From Betaproteobacteria bacterium (GTDB taxonomy: Bacteria > Pseudomonadota > Gammaproteobacteria > Burkholderiales > SG8-39), in the NCBI GenBank assembly GCA_005884455.1, contig VBCH01000214.1, positions 1 through 40,848 on the forward strand: a DNA stretch of 40,848 nucleotides, read 5' to 3'. The position numbers and the translations under genes are program-made. Shown piece by piece: positions 22,324-30,888 of this stretch (its first letter is position 1; the number at the start of each line of letters is the position of its first letter). The notes beneath the pieces were generated by a model, which was given only the letters and a program-made list of their open reading frames with translations, ran no database searches and was not told the origin of the DNA.

Positions 22324-22614
22324 ATGGACCAGCCTCCCGATCCGTTCGAATTCCTGAAAAACCTCTGGGGTCCGATGGGCCTGCCGCTGGCGGGAGTGAT
22401 GGCCCCGACGCTCATTCAGGATGAACTCGACCGGCGCATTGCGGAGCTGAGATCGGTGGAGAACTGGCTCAACATGAACCTCAACGTTCTGCGCATGACC
22501 ATTCAGGGCCTGGAAATGCAGAAAGCCGGTCTAGCCGCGATGCAAAACGCCGCGGGAAGCGCGTCTCCGGGTGCTTCGGAGCCGGCCGGCGGCGAAGATC
22601 CGCCGAAAAAATAG
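22324..22614 (+). CDS. phaM: PhaM-like polyhydroxyalkanoate granule-associated protein
   Basis: DPFEFLKNLWGPMGLPLAGVMAPTLIQDELDRRIAELRSVENWLNMNLNVLRMTIQGLEMQKAGLAAM matches the PhaM N-terminal pattern. Confidence 0.75.
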   Translation: MDQPPDPFEFLKNLWGPMGLPLAGVMAPTLIQDELDRRIAELRSVENWLNMNLNVLRMTIQGLEMQKAGLAAMQNAAGSASPGASEPAGGEDPPKK

Positions 22615-22673
22615 TCCCCGCGCCCGAAAGGCGCCGGGAGACCCGGGTACACATCACTGACCGAGGAGAAGCA

Positions 22674-23648
22674 ATGCCCAAAGCGATTCGAATCCAACAA
22701 CAAGGCGGCCCCGAAGTTCTGAAATGGGAGGACGTCCAGGTCGGGGACCCCGGGCCTGGCGAGGCGCGAGTGCGCCACAAGGCCTGCGGACTCAATTTTC
22801 TCGACGTCTACCAGCGCTCCGGACTGTACAAGATCGCCCTTCCTTCGGGGATGGGCAACGAAGGGGCCGGCGTGGTGGAGGCCGTGGGGGCGGGGGTCAC
22901 GCAGGTCAAGCCGGGCGACCGCGTCGCTTATGCCGGCGGCGCTCCCGGCGCCTATTCCGAGGTGCGCACCATGCCGGCCGACCGCCTCGTCGTCCTGCCC
23001 GAGGGTATTTCCTTCGAAACGGCAGCCGCGATGATGCTGAAAGGCATGACCGCTCAGTACCTGCTGAGGCGGACCTACAAGGTTCAGTCGGGCGAAACCG
23101 TTCTGCTCCATGCGGCTGCGGGCGGGGTCGGACTGATCGCGTGTCAGTGGTTGAAGTCGCTCGGCGCCACGGTAATCGGCACCGCCGGTTCGGAGGAGAA
23201 ATGCGCGCTCGCCAAGGCGCACGGAGCCGACCACTGCATCAACTACCGCAAGGAGAATTTTGTCGAACGAGTCAAGGCGCTCACCGGCGGCAAGGGCGTG
23301 CCGGTGGTGTACGACTCGGTGGGGAAGGATACCTTTGCCGGATCCCTCGACTGCCTGCAGCCGCGCGGATTGATGGTGAGCTTCGGAAACTCCTCGGGAG
23401 CGGTTCCCCCGTTCGAGCTGGGGGTGCTCTCGCAGAAGGGCTCGCTCTATCTCACGCGCCCGACCCTGGTCACCCACGTCTCCAAGCGCGAGGATCTCGT
23501 GGCGACCGCGAAGGATCTGTTCGACGTCGTGCTCTCAGGCAAGGTGAAGATCGAGGTGAATCACCGTTATCCGCTCAAGGACGCGGCACAGGCGCAGCGC
23601 GACCTCGAAGCGCGCAAGACGACCGGATCGACCATCCTGGTCCCTTAG
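22674..23648 (+). CDS. NADPH:quinone oxidoreductase (zinc-less MDR family)
   Basis: MPKAIRIQQQGGPEVLKWEDVQVGDPGPGEARVRHKACGLNFLDVYQRSG; LLHAAAGGVGLIACQWLKSLGATVIGT. Confidence 0.93.
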   Translation: MPKAIRIQQQGGPEVLKWEDVQVGDPGPGEARVRHKACGLNFLDVYQRSGLYKIALPSGMGNEGAGVVEAVGAGVTQVKPGDRVAYAGGAPGAYSEVRTMPADRLVVLPEGISFETAAAMMLKGMTAQYLLRRTYKVQSGETVLLHAAAGGVGLIACQWLKSLGATVIGTAGSEEKCALAKAHGADHCINYRKENFVERVKALTGGKGVPVVYDSVGKDTFAGSLDCLQPRGLMVSFGNSSGAVPPFELGVLSQKGSLYLTRPTLVTHVSKREDLVATAKDLFDVVLSGKVKIEVNHRYPLKDAAQAQRDLEARKTTGSTILVP

Positions 23649-23654
23649 AAGCTC

Positions 23655-24635
23655 ATGGGCGAGTTGGCGAGTTTCGCGGTCCCGGGCCTATTTCCGGAAA
23701 TCGAGCCGCGTGCGAGCGGCATGCTGCGGCTCGATCCCGTTCACTCGATGTACTGGGAGGAGAGCGGCGATCCGGGCGGGATCCCCGCGGTTTTCCTGCA
23801 TGGGGGCCCAGGCGCGGGAAGCACGCCGAAGCACCGTCGTTTTTTCGACCCTGGCGCGTATCGCATCATCGTGTACGACCAGCGCGGGGCGGGGCGCTCT
23901 ACCCCGCTCGGGGAACTGCGCGGCAACACGACGCCGCATCTGGTCGCCGATCTGGAGACTTTGCGCGTGCACCTGCGCGTGGAACGCTGGGTCGTGTTCG
24001 GCGGATCCTGGGGCAGCACCCTGGCGCTCGCCTACGCGGAGGCGCACCCGGAGCGTTGCCTCGCGCTGATTCTGCGCGGAATCTTCCTTTGCCGCAGAAG
24101 CGAGATCGACTGGTTCCTCTACGGACTGCGCGGGGTGTTTCCTGAGCCCTGGGAGAAATTCGCGGGCTTCCTCCCTCGGGAGGAGCGCGGCGATCTGCTC
24201 CGCAATTACCACCGCCGATTGATCGACCCCGATCCGGCGATCCACATGCCTGCTGCGCGCGCGTGGAGCATCTACGAGGGATCCTGCTCGACCCTGCTTC
24301 CCAGTCCCGAGACCGTGGCGTATTTTGCCGGGGACGTCGTCGCCCTGGGTCTTGCGCGGATCGAGGCGCACTATTTCATGAACGACATTTTCCTGGAGAG
24401 AAACTCCCTGCTCGAGAACGCGCACCGGCTCCGCGACATCCCGGGAGTGATCGTACAGGGACGCTACGACATGGTCTGCCCGCTCGTATCCGCGTACGAG
24501 CTGCAGCTAGCCTGGCCCGAGGCCGAGTTCCGGATCGTGCCGGACGCAGGGCATTCGGCTTGGGAGCCGGGGATTCTCGGCGCGCTGGTCGACGCCACCC
24601 AGCGCTTCAGGCGCACGCCTTCGTTCGCGGGCTGA
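23655..24635 (+). CDS. pip: Proline iminopeptidase (alpha/beta hydrolase S33)
   Basis: MYWEESGDPGGIPAVFLHGGPGAGSTPKHRRFFDP, YDQRGAGRSTPLG, VFGGSWGSTLALAYAEAHPE, VQGRYDMVCPL, DAGHSAWEPG. Confidence 0.95.
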   Translation: MGELASFAVPGLFPEIEPRASGMLRLDPVHSMYWEESGDPGGIPAVFLHGGPGAGSTPKHRRFFDPGAYRIIVYDQRGAGRSTPLGELRGNTTPHLVADLETLRVHLRVERWVVFGGSWGSTLALAYAEAHPERCLALILRGIFLCRRSEIDWFLYGLRGVFPEPWEKFAGFLPREERGDLLRNYHRRLIDPDPAIHMPAARAWSIYEGSCSTLLPSPETVAYFAGDVVALGLARIEAHYFMNDIFLERNSLLENAHRLRDIPGVIVQGRYDMVCPLVSAYELQLAWPEAEFRIVPDAGHSAWEPGILGALVDATQRFRRTPSFAG

Positions 24636-24651
24636 CTCGTGGAGCACAAAC

Positions 24652-24681
24652 GAAAACGCCGCGGCAGGCCGCGGCGTTTTC
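24652..24681. terminator. Bidirectional intrinsic terminator
   Basis: GAAAACGCCGCGG-CAGG-CCGCGGCGTTTTC: perfect 13-bp stem with A/T flanks between convergent genes. Confidence 0.9.
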
Positions 24682-24695
24682 TTACGAAACGTGCA

Positions 24696-24941
24696 TCAAA
24701 TACCCAGGATCTTCATCGCCTTGGCCAGCGTGTCGACGGACTCCTGGTGCTTGCCCGCCTTGTGCAGGGCCTCGCCATCGGCGCGGAATTTCTTGACATC
24801 GGTCATCTGCTGCGCCGACAGCTTCGGGTTCTTTTCCAGCGCGGCGTCGATCTTCTTCATGTCCGCGGGGCAATGAAAGGCCAACGCGGAGGCACTAGCG
24901 AGCATGAGCGCGCCAAACAATGCTGCAAAACGAATCTTCAT
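24696..24941 (-). CDS. Small exported helical protein of unknown function
   Basis: MKIRFAALFGALMLASASALAFHCPADMKKIDAALEKNPKLSAQQMTDVKKFRADGEALHKAGKHQESVDTLAKAMKILGI: signal peptide plus helical repeat-like region. Confidence 0.75.
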   Translation of the reverse strand: MKIRFAALFGALMLASASALAFHCPADMKKIDAALEKNPKLSAQQMTDVKKFRADGEALHKAGKHQESVDTLAKAMKILGI

Positions 24942-25141
24942 CGCTTCTCCTTGAAAGGGTCATGAATCCGAGCCTCCCGCCTCCCGCGGGGCCCGCCTTG
25001 CGAACGTAAACGCCCATGCCGGAGAATCTATTCCGGCGCCAGTAGAATAGCTCCCGCTGCGGTCGAATGCAATTCCTGCTCCCGCCGTGATCGCGGCACT
25101 GCTGCCGCGTAGAATAAGGGCCGGAATCTGCGTCTCGTCAA

Positions 25142-25750
25142 ATGAATTCACCCGTCTCGGCGCCTGAGGAACTCTGGCTGCGCTCGCGTTTTGCCGAGCC
25201 CAGAACGGTCGAGCCCGTGACGTCGGGAGACGGCCACCTTTGGCGCAGTGACCGGGAAATCCGGCCCGCCGCGGTGCTCGTGCCATTGGTGAGGCGCGAG
25301 GGCGGGCTCACGGTGCTCTTTACGCGGCGTACCGCACACCTCAACGAGCACGCCGGACAGATCAGTTTTCCCGGCGGCCGCTGCGAACCCGGGGACGCGT
25401 ACGCCGCCGAGACCGCCTTGAGGGAGGCCGCGGAGGAGATCGGTCTTGCAGCGGAGCGGGTGGAGGTGCTCGGGGAGCTGCACAAGTACGTGACGGTGAC
25501 CGGCTACCGGGTAACCCCGGTGGCCGGCCTCGTGACCCCACCCCTCGAGCTGCGGCTGGACGATTTCGAGGTGGCCGAGGTGTTCGAGGTGCCCCTAGAG
25601 TTCCTGCTCGATCCTGCGAACCACCTGCGCAACCGCATCGTGCACGCGGGCCGCGAGCGCCATTACTACGCAATACCGTATCGACAGTACTACATCTGGG
25701 GAGCCACCGCCGGGATGCTCATGAACTTGGATTCATTCCTGAAAGACTGA
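25142..25750 (+). CDS. NUDIX hydrolase, CoA pyrophosphatase-like
   Basis: VLFTRRTAHLNEHAGQISFPGGRCEPGDAYAAETALREAAEEIGL (Nudix box with the UPF0035-type upstream motif). Confidence 0.92.
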   Translation: MNSPVSAPEELWLRSRFAEPRTVEPVTSGDGHLWRSDREIRPAAVLVPLVRREGGLTVLFTRRTAHLNEHAGQISFPGGRCEPGDAYAAETALREAAEEIGLAAERVEVLGELHKYVTVTGYRVTPVAGLVTPPLELRLDDFEVAEVFEVPLEFLLDPANHLRNRIVHAGRERHYYAIPYRQYYIWGATAGMLMNLDSFLKD

Positions 25751-25778
25751 TTGTCCGGGCCGTCACGACTCCAAAAAC

Positions 25779-26702
25779 ATGAGCCTGCTTTCCCTCGTCG
25801 CCGCGCTCCTCCTCGAGCAGTGGCGCCCGCTTGCCGATCGGCGCAATTTGTACTTGCTTCTGGCGCGTTACGCGACATTCCTCGAGGGGCTGTTCAACGC
25901 CGGCGAAGCCCGGCAAGGCGCCATCGCCTGGGTGATTGCCGTGGTGCCTGCGGTGCTCGGGGCCTGGCTCGTCTATGCGGCCGCGTACGGTGCGCACCCT
26001 GTTCTTGCGCTCGCGCTCAACGTCGCGGCGCTCTATCTCACGATGGGATTTCGTCAGCGCAGCCATTATTTCACCGCCATTCATCTCGCCCTCAAGGAGG
26101 ACGATCTCGTCAAGGCGCGCGACACCCTTTCGGCCTGGCGCGAGGTGAGCTGCGCCGATCTGGACCGCGAGGCGATCGCGCGCCTGGCCATCGAAGAGGC
26201 CTTGGTCTCCTCGCACCGCTACGTCTTCGCCGTGGTTTTCTGGTTCGTGCTGCTGCCGGGGCCGACGGGGGCGATTTTGTATCGCCTTTCGATGTTCCTC
26301 AACAATCGCTGGGGCGAAAAGACCTCGCCGGAGCGGGAGCGCTTCAGCCATTTTGCGCGCCGCGCGTTCGCGGCGCTCGACTGGCTGCCCGTGCGTTTCA
26401 CTGCGGCCGCCTTCGCCGTCGTGGGCGATTTCGAGGATGCGGTGTACTGCTGGCGCACGCAGGCCGCAAATTGGCCGGATCCCGCCCTCGGAATCGTCCT
26501 CGCGAGCGGAGCCGGTGCAATCGGGGTGAGGCTCGGGATGCCGATCGTCGCGGGAGGAGCAGTCGTCGAGCGGCCGGAGCTCGGCTTGGGCGACCCGGCC
26601 GATACCGGCCACCTGGACAGCACCGTCGGCTTGGTTTGGCGCGCGCTGGTGCTGTGGCTGCTTCTATTGCTGATGGTCGCGCTCGCCGGCGCATCGACCT
26701 AG
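25779..26702 (+). CDS. CobD/CbiB family membrane protein
   Basis: LVAALLLEQWRPL, SHYFTAIHLALKEDDLVKARDTLSAW, IARLAIEEALVSSHRYVFAVVFWFVLLPGPTGAILYRL. Confidence 0.85.
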   Translation: MSLLSLVAALLLEQWRPLADRRNLYLLLARYATFLEGLFNAGEARQGAIAWVIAVVPAVLGAWLVYAAAYGAHPVLALALNVAALYLTMGFRQRSHYFTAIHLALKEDDLVKARDTLSAWREVSCADLDREAIARLAIEEALVSSHRYVFAVVFWFVLLPGPTGAILYRLSMFLNNRWGEKTSPERERFSHFARRAFAALDWLPVRFTAAAFAVVGDFEDAVYCWRTQAANWPDPALGIVLASGAGAIGVRLGMPIVAGGAVVERPELGLGDPADTGHLDSTVGLVWRALVLWLLLLLMVALAGAST

Positions 26703-26716
26703 CGACGTGACAGTGC

Positions 26717-27040
26717 TCAGCGGTTACCGCCGCACTTCCAACAGGCTGTGAACTGCCCTTCGATCATTTCGCCGCAGTCAGGACAGCGCCAAGGCTTGAC
26801 CGGCCGCAACTGCGGTCGGAGAAATTCGGCAACCAGCTTCTCCGCATCCGGATAATCCTCTTCGCGCTCGGGCACGAGCTGTAAGGCGCACTCGGGAAAC
26901 GGCACCTCGCCGGCAAGGCGTACCAGGTCTTCGTTTCTGATGCGGCAGCGTATGCCCGCTGACTGAAGCAGGTTCTTGAGATGGTGCACCTCGACCAGAT
27001 TGAGCGAGGAAAAAATCGCCTTCAATCGCTTCCCGGGCAC
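26717..27040 (-). CDS. DUF2007-like protein fused to a zinc ribbon
   Basis: LKAIFSSLNLVEVHHLKNLLQSAGIRCRIRNEDLVRLAGEVPFPECALQLVPEREEDYPDAEKLV then WRCPDCGEMIEGQFTACWKCG. Confidence 0.8.
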   Translation of the reverse strand: MPGKRLKAIFSSLNLVEVHHLKNLLQSAGIRCRIRNEDLVRLAGEVPFPECALQLVPEREEDYPDAEKLVAEFLRPQLRPVKPWRCPDCGEMIEGQFTACWKCGGNR

Positions 27041-27043
27041 AGC

Positions 27044-27373
27044 TCAAATCGACCCGAGCGCTTCGATTTTTGCCGCGCAGATGAAATCGTTCTCGGAGAT
27101 CCCGCCTATCGAATGCGTGCTGAATTCCACCCGGCAGCGATTGTAGCCGACGCTCATGTCCGGGTGATGGTCCTCGCGATGCACGAGCCAGGCGACGGCG
27201 TTCACGAACGCGAGGGTCTCGTAATAGTTCTTGAACGACCAGCTCTTCGCGATGACCTTCCCGTCGTACGTCCAGCCGGGCACCTCCTTGAGGAGCGCGT
27301 CGATCTGCGCCCGAGTAAGGGCCGGCGTTCCGGCGGGGAGGGGTCTAGATTTCTTTCCGGCGAGGGTCGACAT
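27044..27373 (-). CDS. 4a-hydroxytetrahydrobiopterin (pterin-4-alpha-carbinolamine) dehydratase
   Basis: FKNYYETLAFVNAVAWLVHREDHHPDMSVGYNRCRVEFSTHSIGGISENDFICAAKIE. Confidence 0.94.
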   Translation of the reverse strand: MSTLAGKKSRPLPAGTPALTRAQIDALLKEVPGWTYDGKVIAKSWSFKNYYETLAFVNAVAWLVHREDHHPDMSVGYNRCRVEFSTHSIGGISENDFICAAKIEALGSI

Positions 27374-27383
27374 GTTTCGCCTC

Positions 27384-28631
27384 CTAGGTGTGTCGGGTTT
27401 GCAGCCGCGCGATGCGCAACAACGCCGGCGGGTGCGAGTCGTAGAAAGCCGAATGCAAGGGGTCGGGCGTCAACGTCGTCGCATTGTCCTGGTAGAGCTT
27501 GACCAGGGCACGCGCAAGGTCGCGGGCGTCGGCAACTCGCGCCGCGTAGGCGTCCGCCTCGAATTCGTGGAGGCGCGAATAGAGGCTCGCGAGCGGATGC
27601 AAAAGAAACGTGAACACCGGCGCGACCATGAAGAACAGCACGAGTGCCATCGCCGTACCCTGCGCGTGTACACCCAGAGCCGTGAAGAACCACTGCCGCC
27701 CGATCAACAATCCCAGCACCCACAAGAACGCAAGACTCGCGGCGAACAGCAGGCCCATGCGCTTCCACACGTGACGGAGTGAGAAATGCCCCAGTTCGTG
27801 GGCGAGCACCGCCTCGATCTCGGTCGGAGCGAGGCGCGAAATCAGCGTGTCGAAGAGCACGATGCGTTTGGCCGCGCCGAAACCGGTGAAATAAGCGTTG
27901 CCGTGACTGGAGCGCTTTGAGCCGTCCATCACGAAGAGCCCTCGCGAGCGAAATCCGCATTTGGCGAGCAGGGATTCGATTCGGCTGCGTAACGCCGCGT
28001 CCTCGAGAGGCGAGAACTTGTTGAAGAGCGGGGCGATCAGCGTCGGGTAGATCATGGCAATGAGCAGGTTGAACGCCGCCCAGGTGAGCCACACGTAAAG
28101 CCACCAGGTTTCGCCCATTTTCGCCATGAGCCAGAGCACCAGAAAGACGAGAGGGATCCCGACCAACGCTGAAAGCACGGCGAGCTTGGCCAGATCGGTG
28201 ACGAACAAGCTCAGACTCGTGCGATTGAAACCGAAGCGTGCTTCGATCACGAAGGTGCGATACAAGGCGAAGGGAAGATCGACCAAGCCGGAAATAAGCG
28301 CGACCGAAGCAATCAGCGCGATGCCGTGCGCGTAACCGTCGGCTTCGAACATCCTTTCCCAGGCCTCGGAGATAAACTGCAGTCCTCCGCCGAGAGTGAA
28401 TGCAAGCAGCGCCGCCGCTGCAGCGAGTGTTTCCATCTGACCAAACCGCGCCTTGGCGATGGTGTAGTCCGCCGCTTTCTGGTGCGCCGCGAGCGCGATG
28501 CGTCCCTCGAACTCTGCTGGAACGGCGTTGCGGTTCGCCAAGACGTGCCGGATGTTGCGCCGCGAAAGCCACAGACGCCCGACCGTGGTGAGCGCGAGCG
28601 CAGCGAGAAAGACGGCAGTGAACCAGTGCAT
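27384..28631 (-). CDS. M48 family (Ste24/CAAX prenyl protease 1-like) metallopeptidase
   Basis: FVMDGSKRSSHGNAYFTGFGAAKRIVLFDTLISRLAPTEIEAVLAHELGHFSLRHVWKR (HELGH). Start uncertain: 28631 or 28661. Confidence 0.93.
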   Translation of the reverse strand: MHWFTAVFLAALALTTVGRLWLSRRNIRHVLANRNAVPAEFEGRIALAAHQKAADYTIAKARFGQMETLAAAAALLAFTLGGGLQFISEAWERMFEADGYAHGIALIASVALISGLVDLPFALYRTFVIEARFGFNRTSLSLFVTDLAKLAVLSALVGIPLVFLVLWLMAKMGETWWLYVWLTWAAFNLLIAMIYPTLIAPLFNKFSPLEDAALRSRIESLLAKCGFRSRGLFVMDGSKRSSHGNAYFTGFGAAKRIVLFDTLISRLAPTEIEAVLAHELGHFSLRHVWKRMGLLFAASLAFLWVLGLLIGRQWFFTALGVHAQGTAMALVLFFMVAPVFTFLLHPLASLYSRLHEFEADAYAARVADARDLARALVKLYQDNATTLTPDPLHSAFYDSHPPALLRIARLQTRHT

Positions 28632-28688
28632 TGAGCGAAAGGGGTTGTGCGACAATGTCATTCTACACAGGGGCTCACGGAAAGCGGC

Positions 28689-29234
28689 ATGGCGCAGGAC
28701 CAGAACAACCTCGTCTGGTTGGACATGGAAATGACCGGCCTCGACCCGGACAGGGACCGCATCATCGAAATCGCCGTCGTCGTGACCGATTTGCAGCTGA
28801 ACGCACTTTCCGAGGCGCCGGTCCTGGTCGTGCACCAGCCCGACGCAGTCCTCGACGCCATGGACGACTGGAACAAAAGCACTCACGCACGCAGCGGCCT
28901 GATCGACAAGGTGAAAGCTTCGGTGCTGACCGAAGCTGCGGCGGAGGAGCAACTGCTCGCGTTCCTGGCGCAACACGTTCCCGGCAAGACTTCGCCCATG
29001 TGCGGCAACTCGATTTGCCAGGACCGGCGCTTCCTCGCGCGCTACTTGCCGCGTCTCGAGGCTTATTTTCACTATCGCAACCTGGACGTCAGCACCTTGA
29101 AAGAGCTGGCGCGGCGCTGGAAACCCGATATCGCGAAGGGCCTCGTCAAGCACGGCAAGCACGAGGCGCTCGCGGACATCCACGAGTCGATCGAGGAACT
29201 CAAGTACTACCGCGAGAACTTTTTGAAGCTCTAG
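28689..29234 (+). CDS. orn: Oligoribonuclease
   Basis: [94 protein letters not shown]. Confidence 0.97.
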   Translation: MAQDQNNLVWLDMEMTGLDPDRDRIIEIAVVVTDLQLNALSEAPVLVVHQPDAVLDAMDDWNKSTHARSGLIDKVKASVLTEAAAEEQLLAFLAQHVPGKTSPMCGNSICQDRRFLARYLPRLEAYFHYRNLDVSTLKELARRWKPDIAKGLVKHGKHEALADIHESIEELKYYRENFLKL

Positions 29235-30622
29235 GCCGGAGGGGTCACGACCTTGCCGGGATTCATGAGGTTTTCCGGGTCGATGGCGTGTTTCAGCGTC
29301 GCCATGAGATCGACACCCTCTCCCAACTCCTTTCTCAGGGATGTCATCTTGCCGAAACCGATGCCGTGCTCGCCGGTGCAGGTGCCCTCCATGGCGAGCG
29401 CGCGGTTCACGACCCGCTCGTTGAAGGCTTTCGCCTCTTCAAGTTCGGATTCGTTATCGGGCCGGATCAGGATTTCGCAATGGAAGTTTCCGTCGCCCAC
29501 ATGACCGAAAAGCGGTATCGGCATCGAAGCCCGCGAGATGTCCTTCGAAGTTTCGACGATGCACTCCGTGAGCCGCGAAATCGGAACGCATACGTCTGTG
29601 GAAACGGCGCGCGAGCCGGGCCGCAGCTGCAGGCAGGCGAAATAGGCCTGGTGGCGCGCCGTCCACAGCCGCGTGCGGTCCTCTGCTTTCGTAGTCCACT
29701 CGAAGTCCATGCCGCCGTTTTCGCGGGCGATGTCCTGCACCAGCTTCGCCTGCTCTTCGACGCCCGCTTGAGTGCCGTGAAATTCGAGAAACAGCGTCGG
29801 CTGCTCGCGGTAGCTCGTCTTCGAGTAGGCGTTGATGGCCTTCATGGTCGTCGCGCACAGCGCCTCGCTGCGTGCGATCGGAATCCCGGCCTGCAGGGTC
29901 TGTATCACCGTGTTCACCGCGCCGGCAATCTCCTGAAACGAGCAAACGGCCGCAGACATCGCTTCCGGAACTGCGTAAAGGCGCACCGTGAGCTCGGTGA
30001 TGATTCCGAGCGTCCCTTCCGATCCCACGAACAGCCGCGTTAGCTCGTAGCCCGCGGCGGATTTGCGCGAGCGGCGCGAGGTGGTAATGACGCGGCCGTC
30101 GGCGAGCACGACGGTCAGGGCGAGCACGTTCTCGCGCATGGTGCCGTAACGAACGGCGTTGGTGCCCGAAGCACGCGTCGCGGCCATGCCGCCCAGCGTC
30201 GCGTCTGCCCCGGGGTCGACGGGGAAAAAAAGGCCGGTATGCCGGATGTGTTCGTTCAACTGCTTCCGCGTCACGCCCGCTTGGACCACCGAGTCCAAGT
30301 CGGCCTCGTGCACGGCGAGCACCCTGTTCATGCGTGAAAGATCGATGCACACTCCGCCGTGGATGGCGAGCACGTGGCCCTCGAGCGAGGTGCCGACGCC
30401 GTAGGGGATCATCGGCGTCCTGTGGCGCCGGCAGAGATCGACGATGCCGCGAACTTCCTCGGTGGATTCGGGAAACACCACGGCATCGGGCGGTGCGTAC
30501 GGAAAGTACGACTCATCCTTGCCGTGATGTTCGCGCACGCCCCGCGAGGTCGTGACGCGATCGCCGAGCAGCGCCCGCATCTCCTCGAGCAGCGCAACGT
30601 CGAATTCGCTGGGCTTGTTCAA
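29231..30622 (-). CDS. FAD-linked glycolate/D-lactate oxidase-like protein
   Basis: [89 protein letters not shown]. Confidence 0.92.
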   Translation of the reverse strand: MNKPSEFDVALLEEMRALLGDRVTTSRGVREHHGKDESYFPYAPPDAVVFPESTEEVRGIVDLCRRHRTPMIPYGVGTSLEGHVLAIHGGVCIDLSRMNRVLAVHEADLDSVVQAGVTRKQLNEHIRHTGLFFPVDPGADATLGGMAATRASGTNAVRYGTMRENVLALTVVLADGRVITTSRRSRKSAAGYELTRLFVGSEGTLGIITELTVRLYAVPEAMSAAVCSFQEIAGAVNTVIQTLQAGIPIARSEALCATTMKAINAYSKTSYREQPTLFLEFHGTQAGVEEQAKLVQDIARENGGMDFEWTTKAEDRTRLWTARHQAYFACLQLRPGSRAVSTDVCVPISRLTECIVETSKDISRASMPIPLFGHVGDGNFHCEILIRPDNESELEEAKAFNERVVNRALAMEGTCTGEHGIGFGKMTSLRKELGEGVDLMATLKHAIDPENLMNPGKVVTPPA

Positions 30623-30637
30623 GGCGATTCCTCGCGA

Positions 30638-30844
30638 CTACTCGAGTTCGATCTTGCCGTCGAACCGTACCGAGAGCTTGAGGCCGGGGACTTCGAGCGT
30701 GACCGAGGCGGGGAACTTCTCGTTGCCCTTGATTGCGCCCCCGGCGCGCGCCTTCGCCACGGCCTGCTCGATCTCTCTTTGGGAACTCACTCCGACCATC
30801 TTCAGGAATTTCCGGATGCTGAGGTTGAAGGCGTCTTCGTTCAT
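30638..30844 (-). CDS. Small conserved protein (DUF6494-like)
   Basis: MNEDAFNLSIRKFLKMVGVSSQREIEQAVAKARAGGAIKGNEKFPASVTLEVPGLKLSVRFDGKIELE; GGAG SD upstream. Confidence 0.75.
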   Translation of the reverse strand: MNEDAFNLSIRKFLKMVGVSSQREIEQAVAKARAGGAIKGNEKFPASVTLEVPGLKLSVRFDGKIELE

Positions 30845-30888
30845 GATGATCTCCGTTTGCATCAGCGTAAGTCCCGCCGCGGCCGGAG

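Noticed and set aside
28632-29183. Extension of the M48 protease ORF
   Set aside because: Antisense to orn; the conserved N-terminal TM begins at MHWFTAVF or MTLSHNPF.
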